From Pipra filicauda (Eukaryota > Chordata > Aves > Passeriformes > Pipridae), in the NCBI RefSeq assembly GCF_003945595.2, contig NW_024104522.1:248001-312000 (forward strand): DNA of 64,000 nucleotides, written 5' to 3'. Each line of letters begins with the position of its first letter. The first letter of the stretch is position 1. A model generated the notes under the pieces. The model did no database searches, was not told where the DNA came from, and saw only the letters and a program-made list of their open reading frames with translations. This document shows positions 36,879 to 49,800 of this stretch, one piece after another. A program made the translations under genes and the position numbers.

Positions 36879-37817
36879 ATGGCGGACGCGGGCGGCTCGT
36901 GGCGGGTGAGGGGGCGCGGGGCCGGGTGAGGGGGCGCGGGGCTCGGCGGGGCTCGGCGGGGCTCGGCTCCGCTCAGCCCGGCCCTGTGTCCGCCCGCAGC
37001 CGCCGCGGCCGTGCGAGGACTACTGGGGGGAGTGGAAGCACTGCCGCGGGCTGCGCCACGCCTTCCACCACTACTACGCGCACGGGGAGCTGCCGGCCTG
37101 CGGGCGCTGGCGGGAGGACTACGAGGCCTGCCGGGCCTGGGAGCGGCACCGCGCCGCCGCCGCGCAGGTACCGCCCGGGGCTGCTGCGGCTGCGGGGAGG
37201 GCTTGGGAAAGCGGGTGGGTAGGATTGTCTTGACATCCGCTTAAGGTTCCAGGGAGCATTTTCAGTGTTCTGCTGCAAAGCCCTTGATTTCAGTTACTGT
37301 GACATTCCCTTCCCGATAGGAAAAGCTGCGACGCTACAGGCAAAACGCATACCTGCGGTGTCCAGAAACGCCTCTGGCTACAGCCCCACAGACGCTGGAG
37401 GACTCGGGCCCTGCAGCAAAGGCTACAGCGTAACTCGTCCCTGCAGCCAGGCAGGAAAGCCCTTGGCAGGGAGGGTTGCACAGAACTGGCAGTTCTCTTC
37501 GTAATGCAGGAGTCACAGGCAAAATATGACTTAGTTAAAAACCTGTATCCTGGCTTACTTAGATAGCATTTGGCACTTCTGTTTAAGCATGATAAATTTC
37601 TTCTTTTATCTCAGATAGTCACAACAGGAAATGGGCTCTGTAGGACTGGAATATCCAACACTATCATGGTAATATTTTTCCTCTGTTTCAGGAAGCTTTG
37701 TGCAAGAGTGAAAGAGCTCGAGTGATGGAAAGCCAGAAGTATGCTCCGGTGTGGACACTCAGGAAGAGCCCCCCACCAGACTGGTATCTACCCCTTGACC
37801 AGGACAAACCAAATTAG
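36879..37817 (+). CDS. C22orf39: C22orf39 homologue, twin-CX9C small protein (complete, 3 exons)
   Basis: Exons 36879-36905, 37000-37167 and 37692-37817 join to 106 aa; the human protein is 105. It starts MADAGGSWR, then PPRPCEDYW, and ends near PPPDWYLPLDQ, matching the remembered human protein in layout. Exon 2 contains two C-x9-C pairs (CEDYWGEWKHC and CGRWREDYEAC) separated by a helical HAFHHYYAHGE stretch. This is the twin CX9C, CHCH-like arrangement typical of small intermembrane-space proteins. The human protein has been described as PANTS, linked to synaptic plasticity; I rely on memory for that. It lies between UFD1 (same strand) and MRPL40 (convergent). Confidence 0.95.
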
Positions 37818-38376
37818 GAAGATTGTTTGCTGTGTTTGGTCAGTAACTTAATACACAATTCAGAACTGTGCTGCCTTTTTTTTCTTCCATGTCATCTTGA
37901 AGTTATACAACTGTAGCTCTGCCCTGCAATACTTGAGCACTCTTTCAAAAGTACTGAGAGTTTATTTAAACGTTGAGTATTTTTTAAAGGGAGAGTTGAG
38001 GTGCTTAATTTGTCTCCGGTCTTGTATTGCTATCTTACACTTTAGGATTCTGTCTCAGCAACTCAGCAGGCAACTCCCAAATTAATGCACACATGATCCA
38101 GCTCCTCTTGCTAGATCAGGGCCTCTTCCCCTACCAGCTGGTGGTGTGCGCTTTTGGAACAAGGTACCAACCCCAGGCCTGCAAATGGGGAAAAAAACAA
38201 GCTGGGAATCCTCCCTCCAGTTCAGGACATTTAAAAGGCATTTCCCAGAACAGGATTGTTGTGGGTTAAGAGCTTCTCACCTGATGGGGAGGTGCTGCAG
38301 ATCCTGAAACTGCCCCTTTGTGGAACTACTCTTGAATGATGGTGTGTGTTGTGGTAGTATTCAAAACTACTACAAA

Positions 38377-38382
38377 AATAAA
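38377..38382 (+). terminator. C22orf39: C22orf39 poly(A) signal
   Basis: AATAAA about 560 bases after the C22orf39 stop. A second cluster (AATAAAATAAAA) follows near 38467-38478. Both lie just short of the convergent MRPL40 3' end. Confidence 0.5.
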
Positions 38383-38579
38383 GGTTTAAACAAATGTAGA
38401 GAGAGATCTGGTTTGGTTTAGGGCAAACCCATGGAAACTTGGTTACAGGAGTTATGTGGCAATATAATAAAATAAAAAAACTGGCTTTGTCGCTGGGTAA
38501 GGTTGTGTAGCTTGGCTGGGTGTCTTACTACCTGGATAATTCCTAAAAACATCCAAACACACAGATACTTCACTAATGT

Positions 38580-38585
38580 TTTATT
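38580..38585 (-). terminator. MRPL40: MRPL40 poly(A) signal
   Basis: Minus-strand AATAAA (TTTATT on plus) about 125 bases after the MRPL40 stop, followed by T/G-containing sequence. Only about 200 bases separate it from the facing C22orf39 signal. Confidence 0.6.
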
Positions 38586-38708
38586 TACAGTCACACACCT
38601 GCAGCGTTGTAACCTGCAGAAGAATTGTGTGTTCTTTCTCCCTTCAGTCCTTCCTTCCTTCCTTCAGTTGCTGAGCAGCTCCTGGCGGGTGCCCCAGGCC
38701 CTCCTCCC

Positions 38709-40473
38709 TCACTGTGTGTACACCTTGGTGATATCAGCGCACTTTCCCTCGGGTGGGTCATAGCCAGGAAGGGGGGGGGTGTGGGTGGGTCCGTCCCTCT
38801 GGAAGGGGAACAGCCCCTCATCCCGTCGGATGGCTGCCTGGTACAGCTCCTCGGATTCCAGGCGCAGTTCCTTTAGTGCCTCTTGCTGAGATTCCACAAG
38901 GCGCTGAATTCCTTTCTTTTCTGCCTCATCTTGCTTCTGCTTAAACAAACACCACTTCTTCAGAAGTAAAACTCTTCTTTCAGTCTCTTCAGGAGACAGA
39001 GCGGGAAGGCTTCGCACCCTGGCAAAGAGTGGGGTAACGTTGTGAGAGACAAACAGCCTGACTTCAAAGACCAAATCAAAAAAATCAAACCACTAAAACA
39101 ACAACAACAACAGAACCACCAAACCCAGAGAATACATTTAGTTTACTAATAATTTAGTCTGTCTGCAAGGACACCCCCGTCATTCTAACAGGAAATTCAT
39201 GTTACTGTTTTTTCATTACTTTTAGCAAGAACAAATAAAATTTCCTTTTCACGTTTTTGTCCTTATGGAAGTGGATAAGGTTTTGTACCAAGGCTGGCTG
39301 CAGTTGTGCAGAGAAAGAAATTCACTGCAAATGCAGGCACGTGGTAAAACCAGAGCCACTGACCTGTTGCTGTCTGAGTACTTGAGTGGGGTTATAAAAT
39401 CCTCAATGGGAATCAGTTCTGGGGCAGCTTTTTCCAACTTCTTAAGCTTCTTTTTCATACGATCCTTCTGTGCTTGCTCTCTCTTCACATCCACTTTCTT
39501 CTTCTTCTTTGGTTGTGCTCTACAAGGGAAATAGTAAATAAAAAAAGTATTTTGTACTTTGATTCAACACCAGCAACTTTCACTTTAGTTTTCCAAGGAC
39601 TGTTCCTTCCCATTGCTTAATTTAGTCCCTAATAGAAGTTCCAGCCATGAACTTTATTCAAGTAGTGGAATTTCCACTTAAACATGCACAGGTAAAGGTT
39701 AATTTGGACTTGAGAAGATTTGTGTTCCCCGCGCTTGAGAACACTGCTCTGTAACTCCAAGGCAGCTGCACTCACCTCACGGGGAGGGATGTCCTGAGGG
39801 TCAGCACAGAGCTCTGCCAGTGACTCCCTCGGAGCGGGCCCCTCTGGGGCAGCCACGAGCTGCAGGAGGAACAGGAACATAAAGCGTGAGGAGAAACCGA
39901 CTCTGGTGGCACAAGAGCTACTTGTTAATCAGGAGTGAGTGATGAGTTTTGAACCATCTCAACTCAGGGCAGGATCCAGCGTTTGCCCAGAGATGACCTC
40001 GAACTCTCCAGCGAGGTCACTGAACCCAACCCCAGGCTGGTCGGTGTTGTGCGCCCACAGGATACCGAGGACCAAAACACAGACTTTTTTTTAGGTAGGT
40101 TACAGTAACTTTAAGCTCTGACAATGGCTCGTTTAAGGTGTTGGTCTGGGAGAGATAAAAGCACCGCCGTTCGGATTAGGAGACATGTTACTCAGATCTC
40201 GACGGTGTTATGGGAGGGCGAAGCAGGTGCCCGCGCACCGGCTCCTCCTGGTGCGGGAGTCCGGGGCAGGCCCGGCCCGCCGAGGGACTCCGGGCGTGGA
40301 GCAGCCCCGAGGCGCGGCTGGAGCGGGCTCGGCAGGCACGGGGCACTGCCTGGGCTCCCTCCCCGCGGCCCCGGGGGCGGTGCCGGGTCCCCCCGGGGCG
40401 GTGCCGGGTCCCCCCGCCCGTACCTGGCCTGGGCCCCACGCAGCCCTCGCGCCGCCGCCGCCACCGCCCACAT
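38709..40473 (-). CDS. MRPL40: MRPL40, mitochondrial large ribosomal subunit protein mL40 (complete, 4 exons)
   Basis: This is a nucleus-encoded protein of the mitochondrial 39S subunit. Exons 40424-40473, 39776-39859, 39364-39519 and 38709-39018 join to 600 nt, 199 aa (human 206). The start [13 protein letters not shown] is a plausible mitochondrial targeting peptide: small, basic, no acidic residues. Exon 3 has the lysine run and [20 protein letters not shown]; exon 4 has [15 protein letters not shown], the long helix and [15 protein letters not shown]. The frame of exon 2 was fixed by phase: it must contribute two bases to the Arg codon at the exon 3 junction, which excludes the other open frame. 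It ends at KVYTQ, a few residues shorter than my recollection of the human end. It is head to head with HIRA. Confidence 0.96.
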
Positions 40474-40815
40474 GGCCCCGCGGTGCTCCCGCGGCCCCTC
40501 CGCCCGCGCCCGGGTCCCGCGCCCGCCGTTCCGGCGCACGAAGGTTCCGCGCGCCGCCCCGCCCCGCCGTTGCCGCCCGGCAGGGGGCGGGCTGTGCGAG
40601 GCGCGCGGAACGCCGCGCTCGGGGGCGCTGTTTCCCGCCGGGCCGCTGAGGCGGGGGCCGGTTCCGGCCGTGCCGGATCGCCGGCGGGCCCGGCCGGAGC
40701 GGGCTGTGCGCGCCCTCCGCCCGCCGGCCGCGAGCGCCGCGGGCCGCGCCGCCAGCCCGGGCCGCCAGCCCGGGGGCCCGAGGGCGGGGGCCGGCGGGGG
40801 CCCCCGGCGGGAACA
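40474..40815. promoter_or_regulatory. MRPL40-HIRA bidirectional CpG-island promoter
   Basis: Only 342 bases separate the two start codons, and the CpG-rich domain extends from about 40.2 to 41.2 kb. There is no TATA box. The extreme G+C also creates long open frames (up to 437 codons) on both strands that I treat as artefacts. Confidence 0.8.
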
Positions 40816-43800
40816 ATGAAGCTGCTGAAGCCGACCTGGGTCAACCACAATGGTGAGGCCGGGCAGGTGCGGCGGGGAGCGGGGCCGCGGCGCTCGCGGG
40901 GTCCCGGGCCGGGCCTCGGGCCGCCCCCTGGCCGGGCCCGGAGCCCCGGCGGGCCCGGAGCGGCCGCAACAAGTGCCGGTGTGTCCTGGAGCGGGGCCGG
41001 GGCTCTGGGGCGGGGCGGAGGGGCCGTGCCGGGGCAGCCCCCGGGCCCGTCCCGCCGCGCACGGCGTGTGCGCGGGGCGCAGCCCGGCCAGCGGCGCCCG
41101 GGCCGGGCGGGGACGGCTGCGGGGCTCGGGGGGAGCGGGAGCAGCTCCCGCCGCCCGGGCAGCTCCGTACCTGAGGCAGCGCAGAAGGTGTTCGAGTGCA
41201 GGGCGGTCGGCGCTGTCGGTGCCCCGCGGGGTGAGCGGTGTCCGGAGCACGGCACTGACCGCACTGCTCTCACTGCGGAAGGTTCACTGTCGGAGTCCCC
41301 ACATGCACTGAGCTGTCAGTCTCCGTGGGCGAAAAGGTTTCTCTCAGCAGTACTTTCAAAACAACTCTCTGAATTTCTATACTCTCCTGTCTGCCAGTCC
41401 TCTGAGGGTTTTGTAGAGATCTGTGAGCTCAAACGCTTTCAGAGTGAAGTGTTGGTATTGACAGAAGGCTCTGTGCTTCCCTGGTGTGGCAAACACGGGG
41501 TAGCATCAGTGTTATGTACTTAACACTGCTTAGGATGAGTTTCCAGGTTAATACCTGTACTGCAAGTTTTGTCCTCAGAGCCTGGATACAGCCTCATTTC
41601 CACTGCAAACTGTGTACCCTGTTAATGTCTAAATGTCATTAGATGGACTCACGTAGTTGATTGGGATCTAGAATAAGACTAAGGTGGAGACCAGCTTATT
41701 CAAGCTGGAAAAGCATGCTTTGAGTTAAAAACCACGGATACAACTTTACAGCTGCCTTTCTGCACGTGGAGCTGTGTTTGTGTCCGTGCTGCAGGTTTTG
41801 TAACAGTCACTGAAGCCTCGAGTTGCTGTTCACCTGCCTCTTTACTTGGCCTTCTCTCCAGGGACTGTGTAGGCAGCAGATGGACCCAGCCGTGTAACCA
41901 AAGGTTGTAGTGAAGTGAAAAATTGTGGAAATACTTTATTTGAGTTGTTTTTTACATTTCTGCTTGGTTAATCTAAACAAATGTAGCATTTACATCTTAA
42001 TCTCTGGCTGCCTGCAGGCAGAATGTCCTGTGCCTCTGTTTATCTTCAGTGGGAGCACACTTAGGAGCAGCTGAATAAAAACTTTCAGCCTAAATCTAAT
42101 CTAAGAGATTAGATCTGTGACTTCTTTCCTTATTTCTTTAAAGGGTGCACCTTTTGATATGGGCATGTCTTTGAAATCTGTAGCAATTTAGAACACATCC
42201 AGCCATTGCAGAAAACAGGCTTCAGCCAAGTGAGTTGCAGCAGGGGCTCCTTTGGAGAGCTCTGGGATCCTCTACCTGGTGGATAATGCACCACGCAGGG
42301 CCTCAATAGTCCCACATTTTATTCCCATTTCTGCTGCTGACCTGCTGGGATGAGTTTGGCCGAGTCACTTTGTCATAGTTTCACCTCCTGCAGAAGAGAC
42401 ATTCGGCAGCAGCTCCATCTGTAAAGTGCTGTCAGTGGTGCCAGGGGTGCAGGACTGTGTGACATTCCCACACTGCTGTCCTTGGGGTGGGGAGTGCAGG
42501 ATAAAAACAGGGAGTTTAGTCAGCCCCTTTAACACCCCAGGGTTCCAGATCCTCCAGGCATCCTGCATGCAGGGAGTGTCTGTCACTCCTCTTGGGCCTC
42601 CCCTTGGCTCCGGAACCTCTCCAGAGCAGGGTCAGGAGAGTTTTCACTGTGTGTGCTGGAGACTGATCATTTCTGTTCCCTCGATCCCTGCACAGGCACA
42701 CAGGGCTGTTCACTGCTGTTGGAGCAAGGCTGACTCTTCCACACTCCAGACCCAGCTGCCATCATTCCAGCCTTGCCCTCTCCTCACTCAGCTTTGGGAT
42801 TTTTCCTTTCCTGACTGGACTGGAATGAGTGTGATGATGCTCATGGGCACACACTCCACAGGCACTGGAAGGCAGTGTTGGAGCTGGGACGTTCAGCACA
42901 CCTGGGAATTGTGGGCCATGTATTTATGGTAAAAACACATTTGGGCTCTGCAGGTTTTTGTCTTAGAGTTCTTAATGTCATTTATCTGAATACTTATTGG
43001 AAATATTTCTTCTTCAGATGCATCTTCTTTAAGCTTGTCACGCCCTTACTGTGGGTTTATTAGACATTGCATGAAATTCTCGTTATTGTTGTGTTCTCTT
43101 CCATATTTCTTTGGCTTAGAGCAAGGTAGAATATTCAAAGTGCAATCTAATGGGGGGGCAGGAACAGATGACTGTAAGATACAGCTGTGTGATTTGCTTC
43201 CCTCTCCTAGTGTTCCATTCAGTACCTCTCTGAAGAGGAATTCTGTTGTCTGGACATATTCAGCACAGGGGGTTTTGAGAGCCCAGGTGCTTAAAGATGG
43301 CTCATGCAGGCAAACACTGCTCCCTGAGGGAAAGGAGGTCCCTTGCCATTCCAAGAAACCCTTGCAAGCCCTAAGGTGTTGTTCATGTACAACCACTTGT
43401 AGAAACTGGAGCCTGCTCTTGTTTAAATATAGGCACAGAGTTTATCTCTCCAAGCTGTAATGGTGGAATGTAAATATTTGAATTGATTTGTGAGTCACAT
43501 TGGATGTTGCATTAGATGGGCTGAAAGCAAATTGAATAGAAACTCATTAATTTTGTGGTAGAAGTTCATTAAAATTATGCTTATATTTCATTGATTACAA
43601 ACAAAAATGATGCAATATTCAAAATGGCTTTTATTCTTCTGCTGGTGTATTTTTTAAAAAGATAGGACCTTTTCCTTGGGTTTTAATTATCTTACTTGGA
43701 ACTTTTTGTTCCAAGCTTGTTTCATTATTGGTATTTCTTTAAGTATGTAATGTATATTTGGTGTCTTTAAACAAATAAGCCCACGGGACATCTGCTCTAT

Positions 43801-46800
43801 CATAAGGTGTTCTGGTTTTAATGAACCTGGTTTGCTTCCTCATGCAATGTGCTGCTGGGAGCTTCAATAATTTAAGCTTATTTTCTTTTAGATATTATTG
43901 CAAGAGGTCAAAATGTCTTAAAACACACCATGTTAGATTTTAGTGTTGCTGCTTAAGTACCACTTGCATTTTGTTTTGATGCATCATCACTGTTGGGAAA
44001 TTCAACACATCTCCAGTTAGAAGCATGGGAACGCTTTGGTCACAGAAACAGAGACCTTGAACCTTTTGGCTTCTTTCCACAGGATCTGACAACGTAATCT
44101 GATGGAGACATGGGCCTTGGGAAGGAAGTGGTTGCTATCAAGTTGTGGCTCCTTCTCTATTATTTTGAGATAATGAAGGAAGTGAGGAAAAACCCAGTAT
44201 CTGTGCTCAATTTATAAACCACAAGTAGTATGGAACAAGTGACAGTTGTCCAGCACTGTCAATGGCATTCCCTTGATAATGGTACCCTGGAGGAAAGAGC
44301 ACCCTGGCAATGACTTTGTCTTGCTGAATTTCTGTCTTGCAGTTACTTCACCTGTGGTGGTTTTTTAATAATTTGACATCTCTAGATTGATAAAACTGAA
44401 AACAAATATAAGTCTTGGTTTACTTAGGAAAACAGTCTAATAATTATTTAACTTATTTTGTATTTTAAGGAATAGACATAAAAGTGCAGAGAGCAGACTT
44501 ATTAAAAAAATAAGTTCCTTCTCAGTGGTGAAAGAGTTGATATGCATTCATAAGCAGGTAACTTTACTGGTGATTCCCTTTTTCAAATCTGAATAATCCA
44601 TAAGTAGTTGCTTCACTCTTTGGGTTGCTCTTGTCAGGTTCAGTTTGTGTTATAATAAAATCCAGACTGACCTGTAATTAGTATTTTGTCCAGGTTGACT
44701 TGTGAGTGTTCCTGTGTGCCAGTGTGTGCCATGGCATTCTGCAGCTGCTGCTGGGGTGTTGATTAATGCAGGCTGCCAGGTAAGAACAGGGTGTAGTTTG
44801 ACAGTTTTCCTGTACATGGAAAATGGAAGACTTTTATCTGTACAAAATCCTAGGATTCTGGAACTTGATTTGTATACTAATGTTCTAGGGAGAAAAAAGC
44901 ATATCCTTATAGGATAGCCACATCTGGACATTGCTGGTGAGATGGAAATGTATGAAACTAGTCCTGTTTATTAAGATTTATCCATCAGATGGGAACAACA
45001 TTTACATGGTTCTTACAGGAGATGGTTTGATGGGCCTCATGTTCCCAAGTCCCTGTGCCTTAAGCTTATTGGCAAATTCTGTGGGAAAGCCCGGGTGTAC
45101 TGGATAGATCACTGTGTAGGATCAGTTCCCTGTGGAATAAGATCCCTCCCTGGATCACAGTTGAGCCACGTAGGAAACTTTATTTGTTGTTGAGGGCTTC
45201 ATTTATTACCCCTGCCTTTCCTGGGTGCAAAGTCCATACCCTTTTTAAACTTCACATAGAAAATAATGCCCTGTGACCTGACAACTTCCACTGAGGTCTG
45301 ACTTTTTAGGATTATAATAATTTATGAAAATATCTGCTCAGTGCTCATTTGATTGAACCCCAAATTTAATGCTAGTAAAAAAACCAAAAAATAAAGTGTT
45401 ATCCTGCTGTGTAAATATATGGATGGTTTGTGTTTGAACACGTGGTCTTCAATGCCAGTTCAATCCATGGCATAAAAGAGAGGAGACTGCAAGTGTCTCA
45501 GGTGACCAGGGCTGTCAGGAGTGTGAGACAGCTCTTGTCCAAGGAATGGCTGAGTGGAGCAGGACTCTTTGGGAGCTGAGCTGGGGATGTGATGAGTTGG
45601 GAGTGGCAGGAAAGGGATGAATATCAAGGGATTTTCAACCACTGTCCTCCTGTACAAGAATTAAGGGTGTTGAAGTAACAGCTGGTGCAGATACAGGGAG
45701 TAGGAGGTTCTTCACAGAATCCATGGATGAGCACTGGATCTCTTTGTGTAGAGACTCTTGATGGTAATTATGGGTCTGAGAAATGGCTGATTGAATTTAC
45801 AGAAGAAAACTCTGTTGAGGGCCTCTGATTCAAGAAGTCTGAGTTGGAAATTCTTTGGAATTGGAAGATTATCCTAGGAAGAAGCATTGTGTTGTTACCA
45901 TTGTACAGATCCCTAGGGATGTATCTAGTGCTGGTTTCTGAACACACAGTACTGGGCTTGGTGACATTTTCCCTGGTGTGGCTAATTTTAAGCTTTTATG
46001 GTGAATTTGTAGCTAAGTTACCTCTGGCTTTATAAACAAAATAATATGCTAAATTTCTTCAACCCCATTTGTGAATCTGTGAAAAATCTTTGCCCAGGAG
46101 GAGGGAAGGGGTGATGTTACTGCTCCTGTAGAGTTGTGCTCTGAAGATAAAGCAGAAATTGGAAAGGCTGTGAGAGTTTTAAACACGTAGTAAAGGAAAG
46201 GAAAATTATATCACGTCAGTAACGTTTGCAAAGCAGTGGGTGCAATGACAGTGTTTTGGAATGTGTAGCATATCTGCTTTGCCTGGATAATAATGTTAGA
46301 TGTTACTGTTCTTTCTGATTTGCTGGGCAAGCTTTCTCTTGGTGTAAATGATACATAAGCAAAACAAACCTGGTTAGTAGAGTAAAAAGGTCTTTGATAA
46401 CTGGCTTCCTACTCTCCTCTACACATCCCATGGCAAATTTCAGAGTATATGAAGTCTTCTTGCCCAAGGCTGTTGATGCAGATTGAAAAGGTCACCCCTT
46501 CCACTCGTGAGTTCTAAGGAGAGGCCTGTTTCTCTAAGTGTCAGTGGGTTCAACTGTTTCAAATGATGCACTGATTTAATTTAAGGGAACTTCCACATTT
46601 TAGGGAGGGCAAAATAAATGTTTGTTTCTTGCCTGTGCTTCTCTAAATGTTCAGCTTGACCCTCCACGTTGCATTCTAGTTAATACAGTAAGGGAGAGAG
46701 TTGGGCACAACAGGCTGAAGAAAAGTCACAGCCGAGTCTCAGCTCGTGTTTTGTGAGGTCTAAAGCACTTGGAAGGAATGTAAGCTGAGTGCCCTCTTTC

Positions 46801-49800
46801 TGTACTTAAAAATTTTAAGGGAAATCACATGTCAGAGTTGCAATACAAATCCAAATAAAACAAACCTTAAAACAAGTCAGCATAATATAAAAGTTGACAT
46901 GAAACAAAATGTGTATCCCTCAAAAAGGAAGAAATAGTGGGTATTTGGATGAGGGGTTTATTAGCAGTTCAGTGTCAAGGAATTCAGATGCTACATTTGG
47001 ACATAAAACTTACTGCTGGATAGATTCTCCAGGTTTTATCATTTATTCTTACCATCTCGTGAAGATGTGGTGCAGGAGCTGGCACATATGGGAAGTGTAT
47101 CGAGTGATCTTGGTACCTGCATGCTGGTTCTTTTGGCTTTTTGATAAATTGCCCTATTTTATCCTGGCATGTGTGTGAGCTTGCTTTGCAGAGGCATTCC
47201 AGTTGGAGAGGGTTGGGACTGCTGCCAAAAATTATTTGAATGTGGAAATCACACGTGTGTTCTTTCAGATAATCCTCAGTGGTGGCTCTTTGAGCATCAC
47301 TGAAAGGCAGGAAGTTTGCTGCTCTGCCTTCTCCTCCTGCAAAGGTTAAAGGAACTGTGAACGTGCAGTGGGGGGGTGTGAGCCAGTGGTCGGAGCAGAA
47401 TAGGCTGAAGGTTGTCTGGTTTCCAAAGCTGTTCCCCCACTGTGTTAGTTACTTGTTACACAGTTTACATTTTAATAAAATTGTTAGGTTTCTTTTGAAA
47501 GATGTAGCATATGGAGAACTGGAGGGTTTAAGAGTAATATTGAGGTTGCTCTGTCTATATGGAAGCCATAAAATGAAAGCTGATCTTTGGGTAGAAGAGT
47601 TTCATAACAACAGAACTTAAATTTGAGATGGGTAATTGTGTGACCAGCAGATGCCTGAGATGGGGAGGATTTTAGAAAAGCAAAACCAGAAACCAAAACA
47701 CAACTTGCTTCAGGTCATCAGCTAATGAACTGTAGAAACCTGGAAGAAATTCCTTACTCAAATACAGTTTTGCCTCCTTGGCACTCTGGTGGTGTTTTGC
47801 TTTGAGCTATTTGGCATTTGGATTAAGTGTCCTGGGTTATCCCTGGTTTGCTGTGGAATGGCAACTTCCAGAGAGGCTTTTCCTGGGCTGCCCTTTGTGC
47901 CAGGCTGCTCTCAGCTCCTGTCATTCCTGCAACTGCAGCTTTTAGAAAAGGAAGTTGCCAACCAGAAGAGTTATGGTGGCTCTGGCATTACAGTTCTCTT
48001 GGCTGTAAAACAACTCAGTGTGTTGCTACTTGTTCTCTAATTCCAGGAAAGCCAATATTTTCAGTGGACATTCACCCAGATGGGACCAAGTTTGCAACAG
48101 GAGGACAAGGTATGTCTGTGTGCTGATAAAAAGTGGAACTTTGGGCTCTAATAATAATTGTGTGCCTTCACCACACTTCAATCAGTTTGACCCTTTTGAA
48201 AAGACATCACTTTTATCTCTAAGAAACAGATGATTATGTAAGTCATTAAAATGCATCGAAAAGTGCTGTTGTTCCTGCAGAAGGCAGGGTTCCATGTCCT
48301 GATGTGCTCGTCCTCTTGGGCATCAGTGAGATAGTAGCTGCCATAATTGAGTCATGGCCAAATTTCTTTTTTATTTGAAGAGGAACTGAATGTGCAGTTG
48401 GGCTTTTTGAGTTGCTAAATAGTAGAGCTATTGGGACAGAAAAATCCAATTATATAAATGGAATAGCTTAAGAAATACATGCAGAAATATTACTTGGTTC
48501 ACAACAGTGAATAATTTTATGTTGGCTACAATAATTGCAATTTAGTATTTTAATATATCTTTTCTCTTTTAAAATACAATTTTATTATAAGTAGTTGTCC
48601 CTGTAGTTGATATCAGTTATGTACAGTATGATTTTTGAACTGTATAAATTTATTTTTAATAGCTTTAAGAAAAATAAAGCACTTGTGACTTGGTGTAATT
48701 GTATCAAAATGGCATCTGTATTCAAGTGTTTCCAAAATTCACACTGCAGTAATGCCTATATTTTAGCATCTGTTCTGGGACTGAGATTAATTTGAAAAGC
48801 TTTTTTGCACGTATTTGAAAGGGGGGGCTTTTTGGTTTCTTACAGGTCAGGATTCTGGCAAAGTTGTGATCTGGAATATGGCTCCTGTCCTGAAAGAAGA
48901 AGATGAAAAGAATGAAAATATTCCCAAGATGCTTTGTCAGATGGACAATCACTTAGGTAGCAAAGATTTTTTTTTTCCTATTATTTTTATCTTTTTTTAC
49001 TGACTAGTGGTAATTTGCCAAAGCTTAAGCATTACACATATGTAATTGTAAAAACTGTGCTCTGTCCAGTGATGAAGAATCAATAAAATACAGCAGAGTG
49101 GTCTCATACTTTGGCTATATACTTCGGAAGATATTCAGTAGAAAATGTTAATATGTGGGGAAATATGCAGAGAAATATAGATACCTTTGGAAATCTCCTC
49201 CCTATAAGCTTTTATTCAGCTGTGACCACAAAGTATTTGATAATGCACATCCTGAGAAAATGGGGAGTTCTCAAGGAAAGGGCAAGAGAAGAAATAAGTG
49301 TAAAATAAACCTCATATGAAGTATATTGATTATAGTTCTAAATTATTCTGGATTTATTGCACTTTACATTTAGAATTAGTGTGGGTACCTGACAAGTTGT
49401 CCCTTCTTTATTCAAGATATACCTTTGCTTCTTTGCCCTCTTAATCCCACCTCATTTACCAGGAGCAGTTTCCTTCATTAGATGAATATTAATGTTTCTT
49501 CCTTTGAGCTACTTTTGGTGAAGCTTTTTCAGATAAGGAATAGGGTTTTTTAAGTGAGAAGTTCCTCAACTGCTACTGGAAGATAAGTACCAATTCATTT
49601 ATCTGAAGCAGACAGAGTAACTGCTTTGAGTGGAAAAAGCACACTTAAATCCTGAATGTCTCCTGTCAAGTTTTGCTTGTTGTGCTCTTTGTCCCCGCTC
49701 CAGAAGCACCTATTGCCATATTTGATCTCCCAAACTTGCTTGTCCCCCGCAGCCTGTGTGAACTGCGTGCGCTGGTCCAACAACGGCGTGTACTTGGCCT

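Noticed and set aside
38640..38665. CCTT microsatellite near the MRPL40 3' UTR
   Set aside because: Only a few units; no evidence of function.
39629..39880. Minus-strand frame through MRPL40 exon 2 reading ...PREVSAA
   Set aside because: Wrong phase: joining exons 1, 2 and 3 requires the other frame, which gives the MRPL40-like ...[12 protein letters not shown].
40124..41523. Open frames of 361 and 437 codons around the MRPL40-HIRA promoter
   Set aside because: Extremely G+C-rich sequence lacks stops in all frames; low-complexity Pro/Gly/Arg/Ala proteins; true exons here are the short first exons of MRPL40 and HIRA.
42426..42932. 168-codon plus-strand open frame in HIRA intron 1
   Set aside because: Cys/Trp/Pro-rich translation with no domain-like pattern, opposite-strand frames equally open, no good flanking splice sites.
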